Translations under genes and position numbers: made by a program
The notes under the pieces: generated by a model
What the model was told of the DNA's origin: nothing
What the model saw: only the letters and a program-made list of their open reading frames with translations
Database searches by the model: none
Assembly (NCBI GenBank): GCA_030765405.1
Contig: JAVCCP010000052.1
Span: forward strand, 1-51,137
Source: Candidatus Ancaeobacter aquaticus
GTDB taxonomy: Bacteria > Auribacterota > Ancaeobacteria > Ancaeobacterales > Ancaeobacteraceae
Length of the DNA: 51,137 nucleotides
Direction of reading: 5' to 3'
In this document: in pieces, positions 24,164 through 32,885 of the stretch
Layout: every line of letters starts with the position of its first letter
Position numbering within the stretch: the first letter of the stretch is position 1

Positions 24164-25263
24164 GACAACCCTTTCTTACAAGCTAATTCTTCATAGCATT
24201 TTATCTGATTCATAGTAAATTGATACATATCATCTTTATTATATAATTTATGATACCATACACTTGTATACTCTACAGTTTGCTCATAATTCAATGTTGG
24301 CAACCATGATAATAACTGGAATGCTTTATCACAATTAAGTTTCAACAAATGCGCTTCAGAAAAATCTGCATTGGAATTGATTCTGTAGGCTTTACTATTA
24401 TCATTATATCCCCAATAAACACCCAAATCACCTATAAGTTTACTAACCGTGTGATTTTGATCTGCATGTGGTCCAAAATTAAAACTTTCACCGTTCAAAT
24501 TTTTTTCGTTAAAAAGAATTCCTGCTAAAGCAAGATATCCACTTAATGGTTCTAACACATGTTGCCATGGTCTCGTAGCATTAGGTTTTCTTATTTCTAC
24601 TTGATTCTTGATACTCCAAGCACGCATACAATCTGGAACAATTCTATCAGAAGCCCAATCACCACCCCCAATTACATTTCCAGCACGTACAGTTGCTAAT
24701 TTTATATTAGACTTCATGAAAAAGGAATGATAGTAAGACTTGCATATTAACTCCGCAGCACCTTTTGACCCACTATAAACATCCTTACCACCCAATCTAT
24801 CTATTTCTCTATACCCCCACAACCATTCCACATTATCATAACACTTATCACTTGTTATTATAATTGCTACACACGCATGATTGCATTCTCTTAATCCTTC
24901 TAAAATATGTGCTGTCCCAAGAACATTGGTTGAAATAGTCTCTATAGGATTCTTATATGATTCTGATACTATTGGCTGAGCTGCCATATGAAATATAAAA
25001 TCAGGCTTAATATCCCTAATGATCTCGATAGTTTTCTCTTTATTTCTAACATCTACCTCATAATACTCCAAATTTTCACTTAAATTCAAACATTCAAACA
25101 TTGAAGGGTTAGTAGGTATATCCTTAGAAAGCCCGTATACCTTTGCACCTAGCTTCAAAAGCCACAATGATAACCAACTACCTTTAAACCCAGTATTACC
25201 TGTAATTAATATCTTTTTATTGCAAAATACATTTGTAAACATGTTATTCACCATATTTTCCAT
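24151..25263 (-). CDS. rfbG: CDP-glucose 4,6-dehydratase
   Basis: A 370-residue SDR matching RfbG/DdhB: KILITGNTGFKGSWLSLWL, FHMAAQPIVSESYKNP, ITSDKCYDNVEWLWGYRE, DVYSGSKGAAEL (Y-x3-K), RAGNVIGGGDWASDRIVPD and RPWQHVLEPLSGYL. It forms CDP-4-keto-6-deoxyglucose. It overlaps rfbF by 16 bases. ATG codons at 25263, 25254 and 25242 are possible starts; the last has GGTG six bases upstream, so the protein may begin seven residues later than listed. No rfbH-type 3-dehydrase is nearby, so the product keeps its 3-hydroxyl. Confidence 0.93.
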   Translation of the reverse strand: MENMVNNMFTNVFCNKKILITGNTGFKGSWLSLWLLKLGAKVYGLSKDIPTNPSMFECLNLSENLEYYEVDVRNKEKTIEIIRDIKPDFIFHMAAQPIVSESYKNPIETISTNVLGTAHILEGLRECNHACVAIIITSDKCYDNVEWLWGYREIDRLGGKDVYSGSKGAAELICKSYYHSFFMKSNIKLATVRAGNVIGGGDWASDRIVPDCMRAWSIKNQVEIRKPNATRPWQHVLEPLSGYLALAGILFNEKNLNGESFNFGPHADQNHTVSKLIGDLGVYWGYNDNSKAYRINSNADFSEAHLLKLNCDKAFQLLSWLPTLNYEQTVEYTSVWYHKLYNKDDMYQFTMNQIKCYEELACKKGLSWTK

Positions 25264-26015
25264 TTAGGATTATCTGCCCACATCTCCTCTAACTGGTTTT
25301 TATCTCTTTGAGTGTCCATACACTTCCAAAATGTTTTATGTTTATATGCATACATTTCATTATCTAACGCTAATTTCTCAAAAGGCTCTTTCTCAAGAAC
25401 AACATATGGATCACTACCAAGATAGTTGAATATTTCCGGTTCAAAAACAAAATATCCTGCATTGACCCATGCCCCATCCCCCATAGGTTTTTCATTAAAT
25501 TTTTCCACTATACCATCTTTGTTGCATTGAATCATCCCAAACCTACCCTCAGGTTGAACTGAAGTAATCGTTGCAATTTTACCCTTCTCCCTATGGAACT
25601 CAACAAGTTTGGCTATATCAATATCAGACACTCCATCTCCATATGTTAACATAAAGGTTCCATCAATATATTTTTGAATATATTTTAATCTTCCGCCAGT
25701 CATTGTGTCATATCCTGTATCAATCAAAGTAACTTTCCAGTCTTCCGACGTATTATTTAGTATATTCATTTTATTATTTTTTAAGTCAATTTCAACATCA
25801 CTTTGATGAAGAAAATAATTTGAAAAATATTCTTTAATCAAATACCCCTTATACCCTAAACATATAACAAAATCATTAAAACCATAGTGAGAATACATTT
25901 TCATAATATGCCATAATATTGGTCTATTTCCTATCTCCAGCATTGGCTTAGGTTTAATAGCTGTCTCTTCACTTAATCTAGTCCCTAACCCACCAGCTAA
26001 TATTACCACCTTCAT
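25248..26015 (-). CDS. rfbF: Glucose-1-phosphate cytidylyltransferase
   Basis: A 255-residue sugar nucleotidyltransferase: VVILAGGLGTRLSEET (signature loop with pyrophosphorylase Arg), KPKPMLEIGNRPILWHIM, YGDGVSDIDI, and GAWVNAGYFVFEPEI. This is the full RfbF/DdhA pattern, making CDP-glucose. AGGAGG stands before the ATG. The 119 bases upstream (26016-26134) show no gene and could hold an internal promoter, though none is convincing. Confidence 0.94.
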   Translation of the reverse strand: MKVVILAGGLGTRLSEETAIKPKPMLEIGNRPILWHIMKMYSHYGFNDFVICLGYKGYLIKEYFSNYFLHQSDVEIDLKNNKMNILNNTSEDWKVTLIDTGYDTMTGGRLKYIQKYIDGTFMLTYGDGVSDIDIAKLVEFHREKGKIATITSVQPEGRFGMIQCNKDGIVEKFNEKPMGDGAWVNAGYFVFEPEIFNYLGSDPYVVLEKEPFEKLALDNEMYAYKHKTFWKCMDTQRDKNQLEEMWADNPKWKIW

Positions 26016-26134
26016 AATTTCCTCCTAATTTGTTTCACAATTCAAATACTGAACAGAATGTCTATAACTCTTTTAGCTACTATTGCTAATTCACATACAT
26101 ATTAATTATTTTTACTGAAATAAATATTAATACT

Positions 26135-28048
26135 CTATTTATTATCTGCTATTATTTTAACAACATCTTTCATTATACGCTCTGATGACAATCCATCTGC
26201 TTTATAAAAGCATTTTCTCAACACAAATTGACGTACTTCATCGCTGGGGATATATTTTGAAGGATTATAAATAAAATCCTGCATTGCATTCCTCAAATCT
26301 TGAATACTAGAAAACTTTGGAATTACTGATATATCCCTAAATACTGATGCATCACATCCGCATGTAATCCACTGCATCACTGGAATACATCTAAGCAATG
26401 CCTCTTGGGCAACTGCTGAATATGAAAACACAATTAAATCGGCGCATTCCAAATTTTCATCTAGGCTGCCATTTGTTATGCATATTCTATCTTTATAGTT
26501 AAAATATTCTGGATGATCCTCAATTCTTGAAAAGGGATGATTCCTCAAATATAGTTTTATGTTCTGAATATTTTTTGTAGCTTCACATACAGCTCCAATC
26601 ATTTCTATTTCACTATTTTTATCTAACGATGGAACTAACAATATGTTAGTGGTCTCTTTATGTTTTGTTGTTTTTATTAATCTCTCATTAACAATGTGTT
26701 CATATCTTGATGATCCTGTTAGCATTACTCTATCTTGAGGAAATCCACTCTCTATAATTATATCTCTACCTAACTCTCCCATAACGAACCAATAATCAGG
26801 AGTATACATCTTACATCCGTCAGGTTCCCCCTCATACTCCGTTCTTTTATCAATCACATTAAAAGTCGTTTCACGACTATAACTCCCATGCTGTATAGAA
26901 CAATTGATAATATTCTCACCTGAAGTATTTGCGGCACAATAAAGAGCTCTAGAATGCACAAATAGTTCTAAGAAACTTATTGTTACTTTAGGTTTATATT
27001 TTATCAAGCACCTCTTTCCTGCAATGTACACCAAATAATGGTGAGGAATGCCGGAATTTACAAAACCGTACTTTAGTGGGTAGTCAAAAAGAGAATAATA
27101 ATTTAAATCATTTCTAATAAACTTTTTTCTAAATGATTCGCATTTTAAATATTTGACATATGTAAAAAATGGTCTTAAATCAAATATTGCTCTTGCTAAA
27201 TCAAGAACACCAAGAAAGCTCTGCATTATAATTAGATTATTGTAATGAGCAATTGGTGCAACTATATCTTTTAATTTATCTTTTCGCCGTGTATGTTCAA
27301 CAAATGGATCAAACCATAAAAACCATCCAATATTAATGTTCTTTGCGCTTAACTTATCTGGAAGAGATTTAAAATAACGATCAACTAGTCCATTACAAAT
27401 CTCATCGTACTTTATACTCCAATCCCAAAACCCATAAAAAATAGCATCAAACCTGCTCTCCGCAATTTGTAATCCTTTAATAATTCTCCATTTGTGCAAA
27501 TACTTATAACAGTATTTAACTCGACTCAGAAATCCTCTTATGTATAGATATTTATTTTTGTATTTTTTTCTCCCATTAATATGAATAATATTATACTTAT
27601 TTTTTAATACATTAATTACTTCATTAAATCCTCCACAAATAAATATTTGATCTGGGGTTATACTCTTAATCATTTCCTCAATCACTAATATTTGAATAAT
27701 ATAATTGTAGGTGGGATCACTTTCGAAATTTTTAAAAGACACATTATGAAGCCACCAAAAAGATATTTCTCCTCTCATTTTAAGTGTTTCACGCAATGTA
27801 GTTCCATTATTTTTGTCTCTTCTTGCGATTCCAATACCAGCAACAATATCTTTATAAATATTAATGGCCCTCTCTTTTACGTGTTGAGATAACTCTCTGA
27901 AAGAATAAACACTCACAGAAGAGTCTGCCCTCAATTCCTCCTCTTCCTTTATTTTAAGGAAACTAAGAATTACTTTGGCTTGTATATGCTTGGGAGGTTT
28001 TTCCCAACAGACATAAAGTGTTTTCGCTGCATTTCTTAATACGTTCAT
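26135..28048 (-). CDS. Large surface-carbohydrate biosynthesis protein (putative glycosyltransferase)
   Basis: A 637-residue soluble protein resembling the Leptospira-type surface carbohydrate biosynthesis family (my recollection is TIGR04326; unverified). The N-terminal half has WWLHNVSFKNFESDPTYNYI and FICGGFNEVINVL. The C-terminal half looks like a GT-B donor domain: NCSIQHGSYSRET, YWFVMGELGRDI, RVMLTGSSRYEHIV, an HP-type motif LRNHPFSRIEDHP and the serine-rich LIVFSYSAVAQEALL. HP and S motifs of this sort occur in capsule, KDO and sialyl transferases. It directly follows the CMP-activation cassette, so it is a candidate transferase for that cassette's product. Function is not established. 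Confidence 0.6.
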   Translation of the reverse strand: MNVLRNAAKTLYVCWEKPPKHIQAKVILSFLKIKEEEELRADSSVSVYSFRELSQHVKERAINIYKDIVAGIGIARRDKNNGTTLRETLKMRGEISFWWLHNVSFKNFESDPTYNYIIQILVIEEMIKSITPDQIFICGGFNEVINVLKNKYNIIHINGRKKYKNKYLYIRGFLSRVKYCYKYLHKWRIIKGLQIAESRFDAIFYGFWDWSIKYDEICNGLVDRYFKSLPDKLSAKNINIGWFLWFDPFVEHTRRKDKLKDIVAPIAHYNNLIIMQSFLGVLDLARAIFDLRPFFTYVKYLKCESFRKKFIRNDLNYYSLFDYPLKYGFVNSGIPHHYLVYIAGKRCLIKYKPKVTISFLELFVHSRALYCAANTSGENIINCSIQHGSYSRETTFNVIDKRTEYEGEPDGCKMYTPDYWFVMGELGRDIIIESGFPQDRVMLTGSSRYEHIVNERLIKTTKHKETTNILLVPSLDKNSEIEMIGAVCEATKNIQNIKLYLRNHPFSRIEDHPEYFNYKDRICITNGSLDENLECADLIVFSYSAVAQEALLRCIPVMQWITCGCDASVFRDISVIPKFSSIQDLRNAMQDFIYNPSKYIPSDEVRQFVLRKCFYKADGLSSERIMKDVVKIIADNK

Positions 28049-28073
28049 ATTTCCTAAGGTAGATTTATTTGTA

Positions 28074-28715
28074 TTACTGTTTATTTTCTACATGATTAAT
28101 AGCCAACTCAAGTGAATTTAAATCTTTTATCGCTAAACAGTTATATTCATGTGGCTTCACACCAACATAAACAAAATTTACATTTACCTTCTTTGCTGCA
28201 TTATAATCAGTCGCAGCATCACCAATAAATATTACCTCAGAAGCAACGCACTGTTCTCTTTTAACAACTAAAGACAGCAGATCAGCTTTTTCTCTTGGTG
28301 ATCCGTATGCCTCTGCAAAATATCGAGTTAACTGTTTCTCTTTAACAATTCTTTTAAGCTCCTCTTCCGGTGTCCCAGAAACAATATAGAAACGATATTT
28401 ATTTGAATTATTTTCAAGAAATTCTTTTGCCCCAACAATAAAGGGAGCCCTTACAACCTCTTCTACAACAAGTGAGGCAAAATCACTGCAAAGTCTATCA
28501 TATGTTTCAGTACTGAGACTTTCTCTAAGAATACTCTTATAATAATACTTAAACTTCTCTGAGCGCGATACTCCACCATTTTTCAAATGGTAATCCACAA
28601 CCTTTTTAACGACTTTCTCACCTCTATGCTTAAAGAGTGTCGCAAAAGCTTCGGTCTTTACATTAACAGAGTCAACAATAACCCCATCAAAATCAAATAC
28701 TATCGTCTTAATCAT
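28074..28715 (-). CDS. HAD-superfamily phosphatase
   Basis: A 213-residue HAD hydrolase, subfamily with an alpha-helical cap: FDFDGVIVDS (nucleophile Asp8, acid Asp10), a Ser/Thr motif II in YIVSGTPEEELKRI, and motif IV GDAATDYNAAKK. Likely dephosphorylates a small phosphorylated intermediate, in the style of phosphoglycolate or phosphoserine phosphatases. It is the last gene of the cassette that begins at 34801 and lies 12 bases after the SDR. The substrate is unknown. Confidence 0.88.
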   Translation of the reverse strand: MIKTIVFDFDGVIVDSVNVKTEAFATLFKHRGEKVVKKVVDYHLKNGGVSRSEKFKYYYKSILRESLSTETYDRLCSDFASLVVEEVVRAPFIVGAKEFLENNSNKYRFYIVSGTPEEELKRIVKEKQLTRYFAEAYGSPREKADLLSLVVKREQCVASEVIFIGDAATDYNAAKKVNVNFVYVGVKPHEYNCLAIKDLNSLELAINHVENKQ

Positions 28716-28727
28716 ATCATCTATCCC

Positions 28728-29630
28728 TCAATGTTTTATATGCGCTTTATGAAGATCTGAAAGACAATGCAACAATCCCTGGCCTAAATCTAAATAATAA
28801 CTTGATATCATACGTCTGCCTATTTTTGGATGGAACTGATATGGCGTAATTTTATAATGACAGTCAGATTTTGATTCAACATATTTTATATTTACATTAT
28901 CGTGCATCATCTCTTTTATCATATCCAATAGATCTTTGATTTTTATCTGTTGACTGCCTGTAACAATCACTATCTCATTATTATATTCATTATCTAGTGC
29001 ATCTACAGAACATCGTGCTGCATCGTATATATGAATATACTCTCTTATTTCTTCGCCGTCACCATCCCTAGTAATAGTTCCATAAACCAATGCCTCTTTT
29101 AAGATCTTATGTATGAAATTATTCTCTCCCGATCTTTCACCGTATAGAGAGCCATAACGCATAATAGTATAATTTAATCCGTATACTTTATGATAATTTT
29201 CTAATAGCAACTCACAAGCCTGCTTACTGCTTCTGTAAAAAGAACCGGAATCACTATATACATAGAGAGAACTTGCATACATAAACCTCTCGACTTTGTT
29301 CGCTACACAACTATCCATTATGTATGTATTTCCAAGGATATTATAGGAAACAGTTTCAACTGGTTTTTTTATTGCCTCATCAATATCTGCGATCCCCGAA
29401 AAATTATAAACAACGGAACAGCCCTTTATCGCTTTGTCGACAGCGTCTCTGTCAAGAATATCGCCAACAATCATAATCTGATTACTTTTTAGATAGGGAG
29501 ATTCTCTGATATCAAATATAATGACATCATGTCCTCTTTCAGAAAGAAAGTCTGCTACATGACTACCCACAAAACCTGCGCCACCGAACACAATTACTTT
29601 TAATTTATTTTTTTTCTTTATATCTTTCAT
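28728..29630 (-). CDS. NAD-dependent epimerase/dehydratase (SDR)
   Basis: About 300 residues: KVIVFGGAGFVGSHVADFL, YNFSGIADIDEAIKKP, MYASSLYVYSD, then SFYRSSKQACELLL with Y-x3-K, and RYGSLYGERS. An extended SDR acting on a nucleotide-linked sugar or sugar-like molecule. ATG 29630 has GGGGGGA directly upstream; an in-frame ATG at 29660 would add ten unconserved residues. Either start lies within the preceding acyltransferase gene (26-base overlap), so translation is coupled. Confidence 0.85.
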   Translation of the reverse strand: MKDIKKKNKLKVIVFGGAGFVGSHVADFLSERGHDVIIFDIRESPYLKSNQIMIVGDILDRDAVDKAIKGCSVVYNFSGIADIDEAIKKPVETVSYNILGNTYIMDSCVANKVERFMYASSLYVYSDSGSFYRSSKQACELLLENYHKVYGLNYTIMRYGSLYGERSGENNFIHKILKEALVYGTITRDGDGEEIREYIHIYDAARCSVDALDNEYNNEIVIVTGSQQIKIKDLLDMIKEMMHDNVNIKYVESKSDCHYKITPYQFHPKIGRRMISSYYLDLGQGLLHCLSDLHKAHIKH

Positions 29631-30270
29631 GGTCCCCCCACCACATAAAAGGCCTTTCAAAAAAACCCTTATGACATTTTAGATCTTTTATATCCTTAAT
29701 CTTTTTTGCAGGATTGCCCGCAATAACAGAAAATGCCTCTACATCCTTTGTCACAACTGCACCCGCAAAGATCTGACTATGTGTTCCTATTCTTATTCCG
29801 GGCACAATAGTAACATTAGCCCCTATCGAAACATAAGATTCAATATGTGTTTCACATGAGCATTCCTCGTATCGTGGGCATGCAGGATGAATATCATCAG
29901 TAAAAACAACATGTGGGCCAATAAAAACATCTGATTCAATTATCACTCGCTCAACAAAACTATGTGAATGAATTCTTACCCTGTCACCAATTTTGTTGCC
30001 ATATTCTATTACAGTCTTTGGGCCGAATCGGCAATTGTTGCCAATTAGATTTTTTCGTGCTATAAATACGCCATCTCTCAATTCAACATTATTTCCAATT
30101 GTAACTCCCTTGCATATTGTTACTCTTGAACCAATATATACATTATCGCCAATAACCAAACATTCTCTATCGTTTCCATTTTTTCCGATCTGACCAATAA
30201 TTGCATATGGTTCTATCTGCTTATTAGCCCCGATTGTTACATTATCATAACAAATATATCTTTCTCTCAT
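29605..30270 (-). CDS. Left-handed beta-helix acyltransferase (hexapeptide repeat)
   Basis: A 221-residue LbH protein with many hexapeptide turns (VIGDNV, TICKGV, TIGNNV, LIGNNC, VSIGANVTIVPGIRIG), ending VVAGNPAKKIKDI, the usual close of WbbJ/maa-type acetyltransferases. The family uses acetyl-CoA or another acyl-CoA to modify hydroxyl or amino groups of sugars. Downstream of an aminotransferase (4-base overlap), N-acylation of the new amine is the simplest reading. Confidence 0.88.
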   Translation of the reverse strand: MRERYICYDNVTIGANKQIEPYAIIGQIGKNGNDRECLVIGDNVYIGSRVTICKGVTIGNNVELRDGVFIARKNLIGNNCRFGPKTVIEYGNKIGDRVRIHSHSFVERVIIESDVFIGPHVVFTDDIHPACPRYEECSCETHIESYVSIGANVTIVPGIRIGTHSQIFAGAVVTKDVEAFSVIAGNPAKKIKDIKDLKCHKGFFERPFMWWGDHERYKEKK

Positions 30271-31331
30271 AATAACACATCACCTACAGCCTCAATAAAG
30301 CACTGCATTTGCTCTTTATTTCCTATAGTAATTCTCACCCATCCTTTAAGAAAATCCTGAGTAAAAGGTCTTCTTACTAAAATATTTCTCTTGTACATTT
30401 CATCTTTAAAATACTGTGATTGCATCCCCTCAGTTAGTTTAAGTAAAAAGAAATTTGTGTGTGCTAGAAACACTTCATATCCCTTTTCTTTTGCTCTTCT
30501 GGCAATATATTCTTTTGAATCCTCTATCATTTTTACATAATTTTCCATAATATCAATCTTTTCCAGCATGTACTCGCCAATAGCAATTGCTAACCCCGTT
30601 ACCTCATGCATAGGTTTTACTTTTGTCAGCATACTTACAAGCTCATTGTTTGCTACAATATACCCCAATCTAACTCCCGCCATTGAAAACGCCTTTGAAA
30701 ACGTTCGTATTATTATCAAATTGTCAAAATCTTGCACATAATTAATAACACTGGTTCTACAAAAATGAAAATAGGCCTCATCTATAATGACAAGTGTTTG
30801 TGTTTTTTGTGCTTTTTTTATAAGTGTTATAATATCTTTTTCTAAAAATTCAACACCGACAAAACCATTCGGATTCTCTAAAACCACCATGCTGATTTTA
30901 TCATTTATCTTATCGATAAAATCATACAGATCAAAAGATAAGTTATTTGCAAACGGCACCTCAATTTTTTTCACACCAAATATATCAGCATAAATGCTAT
31001 ACATGGCGTAAGAAGGCGAATGCATCAGAATAGAATCACCATCATTAATAAAAGTTTCAAAAACCGTTTTTATTGCAAGGTCTGACCCTGTCGTAATATA
31101 CAAGTTCTCCCTATCAACATTTAAATAAGTAGCCAATTTTTTATAGAGAGGATCAGGCTGTGGATATCCGCAAATGGTCAATGAATTAATGTATTCCTTC
31201 AGCACTTTTAAATCTTTTTCTTTAAAAGGAATCGATCTCTCATTTTTGTCTAGTCTTATCAAAGTGCTCCTATCTACGTAAGAGTCCTCTACCCTATGAA
31301 CATCTCTTATATTATCTTTTACTTTAAACAT
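30267..31331 (-). CDS. HisC-like class I/II aminotransferase
   Basis: A 354-residue fold-type I PLP enzyme close to histidinol-phosphate aminotransferase: NPN at 153-155, DEAY at 184-187, the PLP lysine Lys213 in RTFSKAF and Arg221. No other his genes are near, so histidine synthesis is unlikely. HisC-like proteins in Campylobacter capsule loci (Cj1436, Cj1437) act on phosphoserine or dihydroxyacetone phosphate to make ethanolamine or serinol phosphates, a precedent for a small non-sugar substrate. Overlaps the isomerase gene upstream by 8 bases. Confidence 0.88.
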   Translation of the reverse strand: MFKVKDNIRDVHRVEDSYVDRSTLIRLDKNERSIPFKEKDLKVLKEYINSLTICGYPQPDPLYKKLATYLNVDRENLYITTGSDLAIKTVFETFINDGDSILMHSPSYAMYSIYADIFGVKKIEVPFANNLSFDLYDFIDKINDKISMVVLENPNGFVGVEFLEKDIITLIKKAQKTQTLVIIDEAYFHFCRTSVINYVQDFDNLIIIRTFSKAFSMAGVRLGYIVANNELVSMLTKVKPMHEVTGLAIAIGEYMLEKIDIMENYVKMIEDSKEYIARRAKEKGYEVFLAHTNFFLLKLTEGMQSQYFKDEMYKRNILVRRPFTQDFLKGWVRITIGNKEQMQCFIEAVGDVLL

Positions 31332-32145
31332 GTTCTATAACCCCCTGATATTTATTCTTGACGTAAGCAACACTCTGTCGAATTACATCTTCATACATTC
31401 CATAATTACGTCCAACTTCTAGGCTTATAGCCCCTGAATAACCAATACTTTTCAAATTTTCGCCGAATACTTTATGGTCGTACCCAGAACTCCCTGGAGG
31501 GGAATTTCCCGGGTCATTTACATGAAAATGTTTAAGATATTTACGGGATTGATACACTGCATCTTTTACGTTAACATCATCAATTATTAAAGATTTTGCA
31601 TCTAGCATAAGTTGAAAATTAGGGTGATTAACTTTTTTAACGAGCCTTACCCCATCTACATAAGAAGATATATAGTCAGTCTCATTTTTACTTAAAGGTT
31701 CAATACACAAAACTACATCAGAGCCGGCAATTCTATCTGCAACCCTTTGAAAAAAAGAAATTGCTATACGATCGGCCTCACTAACAGTAAGATTTCCTCT
31801 TGCCCTATTTCTCGGCGAACCAAGAACCATTAAAGGACAATCAAGTTTTCTTGCAAGTCTTGCCAGATTAACAAGATAATCAAATAATCTATCTCTGGAA
31901 GATTCATCTTCAAAGAGCTTAAGGTCTGGTCTTGTAAATAAAAGTGCGTGAAAACTAATTATTCTGAGATTGCTCTCATTAATCTGCTTTCTTAATTCGT
32001 TAACCTCATGATCGGATACTTCCACTGGTTCTTTCCACATCAGATTAGGAGCAAGTTCAATTCCATAACAACCCAATTTTTCTAAAAGTTTAAAATAAAA
32101 GGAATTATTCTCATTACCCCACATAATGTTAGATACCGTAATCAT
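31324..32145 (-). CDS. TIM-barrel sugar phosphate isomerase/epimerase-like protein
   Basis: About 273 residues of the AP_endonuc_2 (xylose isomerase-like) fold. Metal ligands are in the expected strands: Glu in VLCIEPLSKNE, Asp in QLMLDAKSL, His in KHFHVNDPG and Glu in AISLEVGRN. Relatives include hydroxypyruvate isomerase, IolE and tagatose epimerase. The ATG at 32145 overlaps the upstream stop as TGATG and has GGAGGAG in front of it; the longer frame from 32205 would put 20 residues inside the previous gene and is rejected. Confidence 0.85.
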   Translation of the reverse strand: MITVSNIMWGNENNSFYFKLLEKLGCYGIELAPNLMWKEPVEVSDHEVNELRKQINESNLRIISFHALLFTRPDLKLFEDESSRDRLFDYLVNLARLARKLDCPLMVLGSPRNRARGNLTVSEADRIAISFFQRVADRIAGSDVVLCIEPLSKNETDYISSYVDGVRLVKKVNHPNFQLMLDAKSLIIDDVNVKDAVYQSRKYLKHFHVNDPGNSPPGSSGYDHKVFGENLKSIGYSGAISLEVGRNYGMYEDVIRQSVAYVKNKYQGVIEHV

Positions 32146-32885
32146 CACTTCTCCTCCACCCTTCCGTTCATTTTTAACCAATATTCTACCAAAGGAAGCT
32201 GCCATTCATAATCAACGTCACACCCACCCCATTGCTCCAAGGGAAATATTTTCTGCCCCATCCACTTCTGAGGAAGCATGCCATAGTTCAAATCTTCAAG
32301 ACAGCGTTTTTTGACAATTGAAGCACCCATATCTGCGAAGCACACATCACCTTGTGAATCTCTATCACAATTCAGTGTTTTAGGATCACCAAAAGTTTCA
32401 AATGGAACAAAAGGAGATAGAAGACCCTCTTTATTTATCTTTCTAGCCCTTAAAGGGCTCCACATGTTATATTTTGAAACAGTTACGGCTGAGTCATATT
32501 CAGGATTTTTCTTTAATACTAATATCCCTTCTTTGATTTTCTCGCTTGTCACAGTAGGTGCATTACAAAATAATAGAACCATTATCTCAATATCTTGCCC
32601 CGGATTAAGTTTTTTTATCTCTCGGTACCCATGCGCATAGGAATCTTCTCCAAGAGCTTGGTCAGTGCAGAGCTCAGGAGGCCTTATTATAACACCTACT
32701 CCAAGTTGTTTAGCGATATCCATCAACTTTTCATCATCTGTTGATATATATACTTTGTCTATTAGATTGCAATCTAACGCTGCCTTCATAGGATAATACG
32801 TCATGGGCTTTCCTAAGACATTATATGTATTTTTCCCTGGAAAACCTTTACTTCCTTTTCTCCCTAATAATAAAGCATTAATCAT
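32145..32885 (-). CDS. CMP-sialic acid synthetase-like cytidylyltransferase (second, divergent)
   Basis: A 246-residue NeuA/KdsB-family enzyme: LLLGRKGSKGFPGKN (variant of the usual PARGGSKGIPxKN), YISTDDEKLMDIAK, RPPELCTDQA and the downstream LFCNAPTVTSE. These transfer CMP from CTP to an acidic sugar or phosphate. A separate, canonical legF lies at 37775, so this one should have another substrate. Extended C-terminal part with GDVCFADMGASIVKK. Overlaps the radical SAM gene upstream by 4 bases. Confidence 0.85.
   Translation of the reverse strand: MINALLLGRKGSKGFPGKNTYNVLGKPMTYYPMKAALDCNLIDKVYISTDDEKLMDIAKQLGVGVIIRPPELCTDQALGEDSYAHGYREIKKLNPGQDIEIMVLLFCNAPTVTSEKIKEGILVLKKNPEYDSAVTVSKYNMWSPLRARKINKEGLLSPFVPFETFGDPKTLNCDRDSQGDVCFADMGASIVKKRCLEDLNYGMLPQKWMGQKIFPLEQWGGCDVDYEWQLPLVEYWLKMNGRVEEK

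Noticed and set aside
30267-31331. Reading the HisC-like gene as histidine biosynthesis
   Set aside because: No other his genes nearby and it is embedded by overlaps in the CMP cassette.
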